Assembly (NCBI RefSeq): GCF_900100605.1
Contig: NZ_FNCN01000034.1
Location: forward strand, 13,434 to 62,210
Length of the DNA: 48,777 nt
Direction of reading: 5' to 3'
From: Sinosporangium album
Lineage (GTDB): Bacteria; Actinomycetota; Actinomycetes; Streptosporangiales; Streptosporangiaceae
Numbering within the stretch: the first letter of the stretch is position 1; the number at the start of each line of letters is the position of its first letter. Shown in pieces: positions 17,818 to 26,404 of this stretch. The position numbers were made by a program, and so were the translations under genes. The notes beneath the pieces were generated by a model. It was not told the origin of the DNA. It did not search any database and was given only the letters and a program-made list of their open reading frames with translations.

Positions 17818-19290
17818 TCATTCCGGCCAGCCGCTGTCGGGGAACTCGCCTGAGGCGGCGTCGGAGACGACCACCAGGTCTTTTTCGGACAGCCCCTGGG
17901 TGATCTGCACGTACTGGTCGCCGCGCACGCCCGTGCGCACGCTCTTCTCTCCACCGTCGCGGAGCCTGACAACGGCGGTGCCGTCCGGTCTGCCGGTGAC
18001 CGCCTGGACGGGCAGGTAGATGGCGCCTTCCGCCTCCTCCAGCGTCACCACCACGCTCGCCGTCTGGCCCACCATGAGCTTCCGCGGCGGCTTGTCGAAC
18101 GAGATCGTGGCGGTGTAGGTGACCAGCTGGCCCGTGGTGGTCGCGGTGGGCGATATGCGAGTGACGGTGCCGGTGTGCCTGGTCTCCGGGCTCGTCGCCA
18201 GGGTGATGGCGGCTTTCTGACCGATCTTCAGCTGGTTAACGTCGCTCTCGGTGAACTCCGCCTTCACCTGGAGCTCGTCGAGGTTGCCCAGGGTGAGAAA
18301 CGTGCCGGTCCTGGCGGTCTCGCCCGCCTTCCCCGCGACGCTCAGGATGGTTCCGGAGACCGGTGCCACGATCTTGGTGCCGTCGAGCTGGTCCTGGGCC
18401 TTGCTCAGGTCGGCCTGGGCCGCCCGCAGTTGGCTCTCCAATCTGTCCGCCGCGCCGGCACTGGCGGTTTCGGCGCTCGCCGAGGGCCTCGCCCTGGAAG
18501 CGGGGCAGGAGTCGGCGGCCGTACGGTCGGCGCCCGCGCCGGGCGATGCGCTCTTTGAGATGCCGGCCGGGCGGGACGGGCCGGGCGATCGGGTCACGGC
18601 GGCTGTCACCGTGGCCGTGGCGGTAACCGTCACCGTGACCGTCGGGACGGGTTCCACGCTCAACTCCGCGGAGGGCTCCTCGCCGGGTTTCTGCGGGCTG
18701 GGGGCCTGCGTCTCCCGTATCGGGTCGAGCCGGTGGGCGGCTGCCCGGACCGCAGGCCCGCCCGCCGCGCCGATCATGGACGAAGAGGCGGTCGACGGCC
18801 TTGGACTCGCCGAACCCGAAGCCGAAGGTGACGGTGAGGGCATGGGTGAGCGAGAAGCCGAGGCGGAGGCCTTGGGCTTGGGCGCCGGAACACAGGGGTC
18901 GCCCGCCGCAGGCGAGGTCTCCTCGGCCGGGGACGGCTCCTCCAATGCCTCCTTGGCCGCCACGTAGTCGGCTCGTGCTTGCGTGTAGGCCTCCTGCGCG
19001 GCGGTGGAATCGATGCGCGCCAGCAGTTCGCCCCTACGCACCTTGTCACCGGCCTTGACGTACAGCCGCGTCACCTTCCCCGACGAGCCGAAGGCCAGTT
19101 CGCGGCGTGACCCGTCGGCGGTGCTGCCTGCCGCGCTCACGGCGGAGGTCACGGTGCCACGCTCCGCCGAGGCGAGGCGGACCGAGGAGGTTTCGGCCGG
19201 CTCGTCGCGGAGAGTGAGGTACGCGCCCCCTCCGACGGTGACGGCGACGACCACCGCCAAGACGCCGGTGCGCGCTCCGAATCGACTCAT
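17818..19290 (-). CDS. HlyD/MacA-type efflux adaptor with a long Ser/Pro-rich insert
   Basis: 490 residues. N-terminal membrane anchor (VLAVVVAVTVGGGAYL), then biotinyl-lipoyl-like GSSGKVTRLYVKAGDKVRRG, a coiled-coil hairpin, and a C-terminal beta-barrel/MP domain (KAEFTESDVNQLKIGQKAAI ...). The hairpin carries a long low-complexity insert rich in Ala, Pro, Ser and Thr (about residues 115-275), including a TVTVTVTATATVTAAVT run, unlike the second adaptor. Transcribed away from the macAB-like operon, toward the two-component genes; probably an adaptor for the same or a related ABC pump. Confidence 0.85.
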   Translation of the reverse strand: MSRFGARTGVLAVVVAVTVGGGAYLTLRDEPAETSSVRLASAERGTVTSAVSAAGSTADGSRRELAFGSSGKVTRLYVKAGDKVRRGELLARIDSTAAQEAYTQARADYVAAKEALEEPSPAEETSPAAGDPCVPAPKPKASASASRSPMPSPSPSASGSASPRPSTASSSMIGAAGGPAVRAAAHRLDPIRETQAPSPQKPGEEPSAELSVEPVPTVTVTVTATATVTAAVTRSPGPSRPAGISKSASPGAGADRTAADSCPASRARPSASAETASAGAADRLESQLRAAQADLSKAQDQLDGTKIVAPVSGTILSVAGKAGETARTGTFLTLGNLDELQVKAEFTESDVNQLKIGQKAAITLATSPETRHTGTVTRISPTATTTGQLVTYTATISFDKPPRKLMVGQTASVVVTLEEAEGAIYLPVQAVTGRPDGTAVVRLRDGGEKSVRTGVRGDQYVQITQGLSEKDLVVVSDAASGEFPDSGWPE

Positions 19291-19346
19291 GGGCGGCCAT
19301 ATTGGCCGGTCTATGTGGGAAGTAGTTAGGCAGAAGCTGTGAGTTC

Positions 19347-19409
19347 CCCATGGGTTCCTGTGAGCCTGCTTTCACAGGAAATCCATGGGAGATCCACAGC
19401 AGGCTCACA
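19347..19409 (+). promoter_or_regulatory. Leader with two mutually exclusive stem-loops before the macA-like gene
   Basis: Structure 1: CCCATGG (19347-19353) with CCATGGG (19383-19389), plus TTCCTGTGA (19355-19363) with TCACAGGAA (19372-19380) and an 8-base loop. Structure 2: TGTGAGCCTGCT (19359-19370) with AGCAGGCTCACA (19398-19409), a perfect 12-bp pairing. Both use bases 19359-19363, so they cannot form together. The start codon (19435) is 25 bases downstream. Either an RNA switch or overlapping protein sites (TGTGA-N8-TCACA) is possible. Confidence 0.5.
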
Positions 19410-19434
19410 AACCTGCGTGCCACGGTCCCCCACT

Positions 19435-20534
19435 GTGAAGTTCAGACGCAGAGGCCTGATCACCAACGGGGCCTTGGGAATACTCTTGCTGGGCGGTGCC
19501 GGCGCGGTCTACCAGACGCTCGGCCCAGGCGACTCCACGGAACAGGTCACGGTCCGGACGTTCACGGCCTCGCGCGGCACGGTCATCGCCTCCGTCTCTG
19601 CCTCGGGCAAGGTGGAGAGCGCCCGTGCCAGGTCGCTCAATTTCGGCACCAGCGGTACGGTCGAGAAGATCCACGTCAAGCCGGGCGACAAGGTCACCGC
19701 CGGGCAGATCCTGGCCGAGCTCGACGACGACGCCGCGCAGGAGAGCGTCGCGTCCGCCGCGGCCGGCCTCAAGGCCGCCGCCGAGGACAGCGAGTCCAGC
19801 GCGAGTGCCTACGCCGGCTACGTCAAGGCGGACATCACCTACAAGGAGGCCCAGCGCACCCTGGCCGCTACCGACCTCAAGGCTCCCTTCGCCGGCACCG
19901 TCACCGCGGTGAACGGCACTGTCGGGGGCTCGTCCGCCTCGTCTGCCTCGTCCGGAGGAGGGGCCGGTACGGCAGAAGCCGGTGGTTTCATCGAGCTGGC
20001 CGACACCCGCCGGCTCCAGCTTGTCGGCTCCTTCACCGAATCGGATGTCACCAAGCTCAAAGTGGGTCAGACCGCCTCGATCTCATTCGACGCCCTGACC
20101 GGTGTGACCGGCGAAGGGAAGATCACCCAGATCGATCCCGTTGCCGCCACGAGCAACAACGTGGTCCAGTACCCCGTGACGGTCGCCTTCACCGATGTGC
20201 CGGACGAAGTCCGGCTGGGCCAGACCGCCACAGTCTCCGTCGAGGTGGGCAAGGCGGAGAACGCCATAGCCGTCGCTTCCACCGCCATCACGACCGCGGG
20301 CGGTCAGAGCAGCGTCACCGTGCTCAGAGACGGCCGCCAGGTCAGGACTCCGGTCACCGTGGGAGTCCAAGGCACCTCACTGACCGAGATCACGGCGGGA
20401 CTGAGCGAGGGCGACCAGATCGTGCCGCCCGCCTCGGCTGCCACGCAGAACGGCAACCAGCGCATGGGCGGTTTCCCCGGCGGCGGCGGAGGCTTCCCCG
20501 GTAATGTCGCGCCTCCCGGCGGGAGGGGCGGCCA

Positions 20535-20538
<4 letters not shown>
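19435..20538 (+). CDS. MacA/HlyD-type efflux adaptor
   Basis: 367 residues from GTG 19435. Anchor helix GALGILLLGGAGAVYQTLG, lipoyl half-motifs FGTSGTVEKIHVKPGDKV and DLKAPFAGTVTAVNGTVGG around a short hairpin, then barrel domain (SFTESDVTKLKVGQTASISF). The C-terminus is Gly-rich (FPGGGGGFPGN). It links the ABC permease to the outside; in Gram-positives such adaptors are thought to direct substrate across the thick wall. No SD before the GTG; an upstream GTG (19339) would add residues encoded by the hairpin leader. It overlaps the ATPase gene as ATGA. Confidence 0.86.
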
Positions 20539-21325
<787 letters not shown>

Positions 21326-21329
<4 letters not shown>

Positions 21330-22594
21330 ACGGGCTGGAGATCCTGCGTTTCGCCCTGCGCGGCCTGGTGGCCAACAAGCTACGCAGCGCCCTGACCACC
21401 CTGGGCATCCTCATCGGCGTCGCCGCCGTCATCCTGCTGGTGGCGGTGGGTGAAGGATCCTCGCGCTCCATCACCCAGAACATCCAGCGCCTGGGCGCCA
21501 ACACGCTGACCATCTCCCCCTCCTTCTCCGGCGGCGGAGGAGGAGGCGGAGGCGGCGGAGGCATGGCGCGGCCGGGCGGCGGGCAGAACAGCGGCCCCAG
21601 AACCCAGGCCCGCCCGCTCGTCCTCGCCGACGCCAAAGCCCTGACCGACAAGACCCAGCTCCCCGCGGTGAAGAGCGTCTCCCCCGTCGTCACGGCCAAC
21701 TCCGCCGCAGCCACCCACGAGGGCGCCAGCCACACGATCTCGCAGGTGGTCGGGACCTATCCGAGCTATTTCGAGGCCGCCAACAAGCAGGTCGCCGAGG
21801 GCCAGTACTTCGTCAACGCCGACGTCGTGGCCGCTCGCAAGATCGTGGTCATCGGCAAGACCGTCGCCGAGGCGCTGTTCGGCCGGACCGAGCCGGTGGG
21901 CAAGGCGATCGCCATCTCCGGCGTGCCGTACACCGTGGTCGGGGTTCTGAAAGAGTCGGGCTCCGCCGGAGGCATGCAGGACGCCGACGACCTGGCCATC
22001 GCGCCGCTGCCCGCCGTACAGCAGTCGCTGACCGGCTTCGGCTCGCTCGGCTCGATCCTGGTCCAGGCGACCTCCGCCTCCGCCTCCGGCGACGCCCAGT
22101 CGCAGATCACCGCGGTGCTCAACCAGCGCCACGGCATCACCGCGACCGGCTCGGCCGACTACCGCATCCTCAACCAGGCCACCCTGCAGGAAACGGTCAG
22201 CACGGCGACCGGCACCTTCACCGTGCTGCTCGGTGCGGTCGCGGCCATCTCACTCCTGGTCGGCGGCATCGGCATCACCAACATCATGCTGGTCACGGTG
22301 ACCGAGCGGACCAGGGAGATCGGCATCCGCAAGGCCATCGGCGCCTCACGCGGCGCGATCCTCGGCCAGTTCCTGCTCGAAGCGACCCTGCTCAGCCTGG
22401 TCGGCGGCCTGACCGGAGTGGCGGTCGCGGTGGCCGGGGCGCAGTTCACCATCGCCGGGATCGAGCCGGTGATCGTGCCCTCCTCCGTGGCGCTGGCGCT
22501 CGGCGTCTCGGTGGGCATCGGCCTGTTCTTCGGCAGCTACCCGGCCAACCGGGCTGCCAAGCTCCGCCCGATCCAGGCGCTTCGCCATGAATAG
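21326..22594 (+). CDS. MacB-type ABC transporter permease
   Basis: 422 residues of the FtsX/MacB fold. TM1 (TTLGILIGVAAVILLVAVGEG), a large extracytoplasmic MacB_PCD domain, then three C-terminal TM helices (VLLGAVAAISLLVGGIGITN; VGGLTGVAVAVAGAQF; LALGVSVGIGLFFGSYPA), ending AAKLRPIQALRHE as usual. A run of ten or more glycines (GGCGGAGG-type codons near 21530-21565) interrupts the domain after TISPSF. Substrates of relatives are peptides, macrolides and lipopeptides; here unknown. Confidence 0.92.
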
Positions 22595-22636
22595 GCGCCC
22601 GTCTCCCCCTTCCAGGCGCATGAGCGAGGAAACCTG

Positions 22637-23137
22637 ATGAACAAAGATGAGATGAAAGTGCTGGAGACCTCCCCCTTCGCCGGCGATCTCGACGCCTCCT
22701 TGCGTGCCCGGCCACGCAACGGCGCGTCCAAGATCACGCTCGCCTTGGGCGCCGGGGTCGTGCTGGTGGCCGGCGTGCTGCTCGGAATTCAAGCGCAGAA
22801 GAACTTCGGCACGACCAGCAGTACGGCGGGGCCGCAGCTGCCCGCAGGCCCCCGCCAGCCGGGCGGCGGCTTCAGCGGAGGGCCCGGCGAGATGGGTCGT
22901 ATGGGCGGCGGAATGACCACCGGGACGATCACCAAGATCGACGGCACCAAGGTCCACCTGGAGACCGCCGACGGCACCGAGGTCGTCGTGACCACAGATG
23001 ACCAGACGACCATCCAGGTCACCGGGAAACTCGCCGACCTGAAGAAGGGCAGGGCCATCGTCGTGCAGGGCCGGAAGAGCGCGAACGGCGCGGTGAACGC
23101 TACCTCCATCAGGACGGCAGGAGCAGTTTCACGATGA
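22637..23137 (+). CDS. Membrane-anchored DUF5666-like protein
   Basis: 166 residues. A cytosolic basic N-terminus, a TM helix (ITLALGAGVVLVAGVLLGI), a Gly/Pro-rich linker, and an OB-like beta segment GTITKIDGTKVHLETADGTE followed by VVVTTDDQTTIQV and GRAIVVQG, matching DUF5666-type proteins. Its role is unknown; it often accompanies MacAB-like operons with two-component systems. SD GAGGAAA, 42 bases after the permease. Confidence 0.7.
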   Translation: MNKDEMKVLETSPFAGDLDASLRARPRNGASKITLALGAGVVLVAGVLLGIQAQKNFGTTSSTAGPQLPAGPRQPGGGFSGGPGEMGRMGGGMTTGTITKIDGTKVHLETADGTEVVVTTDDQTTIQVTGKLADLKKGRAIVVQGRKSANGAVNATSIRTAGAVSR

Positions 23138-23460
23138 GATCAATCCCGCTGATGCTGGCCGTCTTGCTGTCGCTTGCAGGCTGCGGCACCACGCCGGAAG
23201 ACGCGAACGCGCAATTTCGGGAATGCATGAAGGAGCACGGCGTAGAGCTGCCGGAAGGCGGTCTTCGTGGTGGGCCGGGTAGCGGCCGGGGTCCAGATGG
23301 CGCCCCGTCCGCGCGGCCGAGCGGCGAGCCCCGCCAACGGCCAAGCGGCGAGCCGCGGCCGAGCGGGGAACCGCGCCAGCGGCCGAACATGTCCGCGGAC
23401 ATGCAGAAGGCCATGGACGCCTGCCGGCAACTCGCCCCGCAGCGACCCGCAGGGAACTGA
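23134..23460 (+). CDS. Small lipoprotein with Pro/Arg/Gly repeats
   Basis: 108 residues. Signal peptide with lipobox LAGC (Cys17), then ECMKEHGVELPEGG and a repeated (R)PSGEPRQ segment (about residues 62-84), ending MQKAMDACRQLAPQRP. The ECMKEHGV...ACR pattern is common in small actinobacterial extracytoplasmic proteins next to MacAB-like pumps. Overlaps the DUF5666-like gene as ATGA, so it is the last gene of the operon. Confidence 0.72.
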   Translation: MRSIPLMLAVLLSLAGCGTTPEDANAQFRECMKEHGVELPEGGLRGGPGSGRGPDGAPSARPSGEPRQRPSGEPRPSGEPRQRPNMSADMQKAMDACRQLAPQRPAGN

Positions 23461-23545
23461 GCGACCGGAGGAGATCGCGAGCCGCAGCACGGTAGATCAT
23501 CGGCAGGATATCGCTGAACCGGTCGAACAGCGACCGCACACCCAT
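23461..23545 (-). pseudogene. Beginning of a further gene of the RiPP operon, truncated
   Basis: Twelve bases after the pentapeptide-gene stop there is a strong SD (GAGGAGGAG) and an ATG (23545). It starts MGVRSLFDRFSDILPMIYRA and continues ARDLLRSL. This resembles the opening of actinobacterial ABC exporters (short amphipathic start, then YRASPR-like entry to TM1), but no TM helix follows, and beyond about 23461 the frame is only antisense to the lipoprotein gene. I read it as a gene cut off where the efflux operon begins. Identification as an exporter is a guess. Confidence 0.5.
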
Positions 23546-23557
23546 CTCTCCTCCTCG

Positions 23558-24235
23558 CTAGTCCTTGAGGTCTTCGCCGTAGACGACCTCAAGCTCGGCC
23601 GCCAGCGCCTCGGCGAGCTGCGGGGTCTGCGACCGGTCGATGACGACGTGGCGGAGCGAGGACACTCCCCGGAGGGCGGACAGGTCGTTGCCGCGCAGGT
23701 CGAGGTCGCGGTACTTGCCGCCGTCGAACTCGGTCAATGTCAGGTCGCAGTCGTCGACGGTCACACCTCCGCTCAGGTCGGCTGCCGTGAAGGTGGCCTC
23801 GCGCAGGGAGCAGGACGAGAAGACGACCGGCCCGGCGACACGAAGGCGAGTGAAGACGGCGAGGTCGAGTTTGCACCGCTCGAAGATCACGTCCTCCAGC
23901 GTCACCACCTCCCAGGCGGCGCCGAGCAGTTTGCAGTCGGTGAAGACCACACGGGTGAGTCGGCTGTCGGTCCAGCACAGGCCGGACAGGTCGCATCCGG
24001 AGAACACCACCGAGTTCAGGCGCAGCCCGTCCAGGTGGATGCGCTGAGCGGCGAGGCCGGTGACGCGCCCCTCCACGAGCTGAACCTTCGACAGGGACAG
24101 CTCGCGCAGGCGTCCACCGGAGTAGGCGAACTCACGTAGGTCGCTCTCCCCGAGCGAACCGATCTCGTTCAGGTCCGCATCATCCAGACCGGGTAGCGTG
24201 ACGTGCGTCCGGCGCACGGTACGGATGTTCTGCAT
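23558..24235 (-). CDS. Pentapeptide-repeat protein in the RiPP operon
   Basis: 225 residues with repeated A(D/N)LxX-like units (FSGCDLSGL, FTDCKLLGA, FERCKLDLA, FSSCSLREATFTAADL, DLRGNDLSAL), predicting a right-handed quadrilateral beta helix over residues about 45-200. A short C-terminal acidic tail follows (EVVYGEDLKD). Such proteins include DNA-mimic gyrase protectors (Qnr, AlbG, McbG). Placed 77 bases after the precursor gene and transcribed with it, it may be the producer's immunity factor. Other pentapeptide proteins have unrelated or unknown roles. Confidence 0.8.
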   Translation of the reverse strand: MQNIRTVRRTHVTLPGLDDADLNEIGSLGESDLREFAYSGGRLRELSLSKVQLVEGRVTGLAAQRIHLDGLRLNSVVFSGCDLSGLCWTDSRLTRVVFTDCKLLGAAWEVVTLEDVIFERCKLDLAVFTRLRVAGPVVFSSCSLREATFTAADLSGGVTVDDCDLTLTEFDGGKYRDLDLRGNDLSALRGVSSLRHVVIDRSQTPQLAEALAAELEVVYGEDLKD

Positions 24236-24312
24236 AGGATCTTAGCCTCTCAGCGTGAGGTACCCGCAGGTGAGCGCTCGGCGATTCGACGCGTCCACCG
24301 CCGAGCACTTGG

Positions 24313-24507
24313 TTACTTCTTGCTCCAGTTGTCCCAGGATGGCCTGTTGTCGAATGGGCCGGGACTTTTGGCCCAGTTGTCCCACGACGGCCTGTTGTCG
24401 AACTTGGCCTGCACCGGTGCCTGCACAGTGTTGCCGGAGGTGTGGCAACGGATCAGGTCGCGGACCGCGTCCGAGTCGGTGGCGGCCAGGAACTCCAGAA
24501 CGGTCAC
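24313..24507 (-). CDS. amcA: AmcA-like multi-cyclophane RiPP precursor peptide
   Basis: 64 residues from the GTG at 24507, which overlaps the maturase stop (GTGA) and has AAGGAG 6 bases upstream. Leader about 1-35 (TVLEFLAATDSDAVRDLI ...). The C-terminal core has two copies of FDNRPSWDNW at 36-45 and 52-61, linked by AKSPGP and ending SKK. Each copy contains F-D-N and W-D-N, the aromatic-x-Asn pattern in which radical SAM enzymes join an aromatic ring carbon to the Asn beta carbon (three-residue cyclophanes). Up to four cyclophanes are therefore possible. The name follows the actinobacterial AmcA family as I remember it. The single Cys21 lies in the leader. Confidence 0.8.
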   Translation of the reverse strand: MTVLEFLAATDSDAVRDLIRCHTSGNTVQAPVQAKFDNRPSWDNWAKSPGPFDNRPSWDNWSKK

Positions 24508-25616
24508 GGCTGCTCCTTGGCTGCGGCGGTGGACAGTGCGGTGGCGAGGGCCTGGCGGGTCAGACGGCAGTAGGCGGTCTCGGTGCTGGCGAGGCTGCCG
24601 TTCTCGAAATACCTGTTGGCCGCCTGCGCACCCCGGCAGAAGTCCCAGAAGTCGCACCCGGCCCGGCAGCGGGACAGACCGGTCATGAACTCCTGGACGT
24701 AGCGCAGCCGGTGCGCCTGGGCGAGCATGCCGGCGATGCTCTGGTGGCGGACGTTGCCCGCCAGGAAGTCCCCGTAGCCGGGATCGGCGGTGTCGGCCAG
24801 CTCCGGCGACAGCAGCACCACGTCCCCGTCGCATGACACGGTGGGGATCGGATCCAGACGCCGACCGTCCCACTCCTCGCGCCGTCCGCTGCGAACCAGA
24901 CCGAGGTACTCGGCCAGGTGTTCCAGCTCCCTCACCACCGGGACATCGTCGCGGCGGCAGGACCATTCCAGGACTCCCGTCCAGAACCGCTCGGCCTGCT
25001 GCGGGGCGATGGAGACCGCCGTGCTGTTGACGCCCTCCATCTCCTCCACGTTCAGCCCGATGGTGTGCGGGCCGAGGCCGGCGAGGAAGTCCAGGAGCGC
25101 ATCCGGCTCCGAGACGCCCTCGGCACCCACCACCGCGATCACCGAGAAGGGAATCCCGTGGGCGCGCAGCCGCTCGATCCCGCGCACGATCCTGACGGAC
25201 GCCGGCCTGCCGCGCAGATCGACCCGCCGCGCGTTCAACACCGCAGGCCCGTCGATGCTCACCCCGACCCGGAAATCGTGGCGGACCAGCAGATCGCACC
25301 ACTCATCGTCGATCAAGGTGGCGTTGGTCTGCACATAGTGCCTGACACGCCCGGATCGGCGCAGGTCCTCGAACGGTGCGAGCAGCGCGGCGAATCTGGA
25401 CCGGCCGAGCGCGAGCGGTTCCCCTCCGTGCCAGACGATGCCGAGCGGGCCGCCGTTCCCGGCGAGTTCGGCCGCCGAGGCGGCCACCGCGGCGGCCGTC
25501 TCGGGGGACATCTCGCGCTTGAGGCGGCGCAGCAGCAGGTAGCAGTAGCTGCAGTCCAGGTTGCACAGGGTGGACGGCGGGCCGAACCAGCGGTCGAACT
25601 CCGATCGCCGGTTCAC
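24504..25616 (-). CDS. amcB: Radical SAM/SPASM cyclophane-forming peptide maturase (AmcB-like)
   Basis: 370 residues. The radical SAM cluster motif CNLDCSYC is near residue 18-25; GGEPL follows at the canonical distance (WHGGEPLALG). The C-terminal SPASM region has scattered cysteines (VSCDGD; SRCRAGCDFWDFC; ETAYC) to bind auxiliary 4Fe-4S clusters. It should activate SAM and form C-C links in the neighbouring FDN/WDN precursor. The GTG start (25616) overlaps the preceding small gene (GTGA), and the precursor overlaps its end, so the three are coupled. The length matches GrrM/AmcB-type maturases. Confidence 0.86.
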   Translation of the reverse strand: MNRRSEFDRWFGPPSTLCNLDCSYCYLLLRRLKREMSPETAAAVAASAAELAGNGGPLGIVWHGGEPLALGRSRFAALLAPFEDLRRSGRVRHYVQTNATLIDDEWCDLLVRHDFRVGVSIDGPAVLNARRVDLRGRPASVRIVRGIERLRAHGIPFSVIAVVGAEGVSEPDALLDFLAGLGPHTIGLNVEEMEGVNSTAVSIAPQQAERFWTGVLEWSCRRDDVPVVRELEHLAEYLGLVRSGRREEWDGRRLDPIPTVSCDGDVVLLSPELADTADPGYGDFLAGNVRHQSIAGMLAQAHRLRYVQEFMTGLSRCRAGCDFWDFCRGAQAANRYFENGSLASTETAYCRLTRQALATALSTAAAKEQP

Positions 25617-25846
25617 CTCGTGTCCTCCTCGGAGGCGCGTGCCGAGGCCAGGGCGAGCGCGGTGACCTCGTCCCAGGCCCGGTAGCAGCGGCGGTGCAGG
25701 AACAAGGCCCGCAGCGCCTCGCTGAACGGCCACACCAGCTCGTGCATCCCCCTGGCGTGGGCGTCGGCCTTCACGGCCAGCAGCTCCTCCAACGAACCCT
25801 CAAGCCAGTCCAGCGCGAGCGTCTCTTCGGTGTCGTCTGCGGACAT
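25613..25846 (-). CDS. Small helical (TPR-like) protein of the RiPP operon
   Basis: 77 residues from an ATG with SD AAGGAAG. The sequence LDWLEGSLEELLAVKADAHA, then ELVWPFSEALRALFLHRR, then WDEVTALALASAR looks like two TPR helix pairs, the kind found C-terminal to NB-ARC domains of SARP/STAND regulators. It is either a stand-alone scaffold or the relic of such a regulator. The GTGA overlap with the maturase gene argues for a working partner. No recognisable precursor-binding RRE fold is seen. Confidence 0.6.
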   Translation of the reverse strand: MSADDTEETLALDWLEGSLEELLAVKADAHARGMHELVWPFSEALRALFLHRRCYRAWDEVTALALASARASEEDTR

Positions 25847-26003
25847 ACTTCTTCCTTTCCGGGTGATGACTCGGACCAGTCCCCTGGGTGCCGGAGGCCG
25901 CAGCGGGCGGCGCGTCGGACGGATCGTCCTGCCAGCGGGCCTCCCACTCGCCGGACTCCTGTCCGCTGACCTGGAACTCGGGGATCTCGCGGCCGGGGCT
26001 CAC
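25800..26003 (-). CDS. Small ORF coupled within the RiPP operon, unknown function
   Basis: 67 codons from the GTG 26003 that overlaps the preceding stop (GTGA). Third positions are almost all G/C for the first 40 codons (SPGREIPEFQVSGQESGEWE and following ARWQDDPSD), then bias is lost while the frame overlaps the start of the next gene by 47 bases. The first half is acidic with two Trp. It could be a true small protein, a second peptide substrate, or a larger gene truncated at the 3' end. Confidence 0.45.
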   Translation of the reverse strand: MSPGREIPEFQVSGQESGEWEARWQDDPSDAPPAAASGTQGTGPSHHPERKKYVRRRHRRDARAGLA

Positions 26004-26290
26004 GCCGGCCCCGCGATCATCGACGAGCGGATCAGGCGGGGGATGTCGCCGATGTCCTCGGGGCGCACCATGAACAGTTTGTTGCCCTGCGGCGGCAGCG
26101 TCACCAGGTAGTGGCGGCTGTGCGCCCCGCCCGCGACCTTCGCCAGCTCCCACCCGCCGCCGTCGGTCACGTCCAGCTCCTCGGGCAGGGCGCGGCCGTT
26201 GGGGGAAGAGCCGAGCCGGATCAGGGTCGCGGTGAACCGTTCGGCGTGCAGGAGGGCCCGGACCCGCTCCAGCGGGCCGGCGTTCTGTAC
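26000..26290 (-). CDS. Unknown ~96-aa protein without a standard start codon
   Basis: The frame shows strong coding bias from about 26290 (TVQNAGPLERVRALLHAERF, then ATLIRLGSSPNGRALPEEL) to the TGA at 26002-26000, ending FMVRPEDIGDIPRLIRSS and then MIAGPA. No ATG, GTG or TTG lies ahead of this block; the first GTG is within the protein (LDVTDGG). GAGGG sits 7 bases before a GTA at 26290, suggesting a lost GTG. The open frame continues back without interruption to the XRE gene's TAG (26407-26405) in the same frame. Likely first gene of the RiPP operon, or the tail of a former fusion. Coordinates of the 5' end are provisional. Confidence 0.5.
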   Translation of the reverse strand, partial: VQNAGPLERVRALLHAERFTATLIRLGSSPNGRALPEELDVTDGGGWELAKVAGGAHSRHYLVTLPPQGNKLFMVRPEDIGDIPRLIRSSMIAGPA

Positions 26291-26404
26291 GGTCGTTCCC
26301 TCGGTGGTCTGCCGTTGGGCGGGGACCTCGCGGGGACCTCGCGGGGGGTCGCGGTGTGTGCTGAGGTCATGCAGACGACGGTAGGAGGGGGTGGTTCGCA
26401 GTGG

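Noticed and set aside
19359-19376. TGTGA...TCACA considered as a CRP/GlxR site
   Set aside because: Spacer is 8, not the 6 needed, so a standard site is unlikely; kept only as an alternative.
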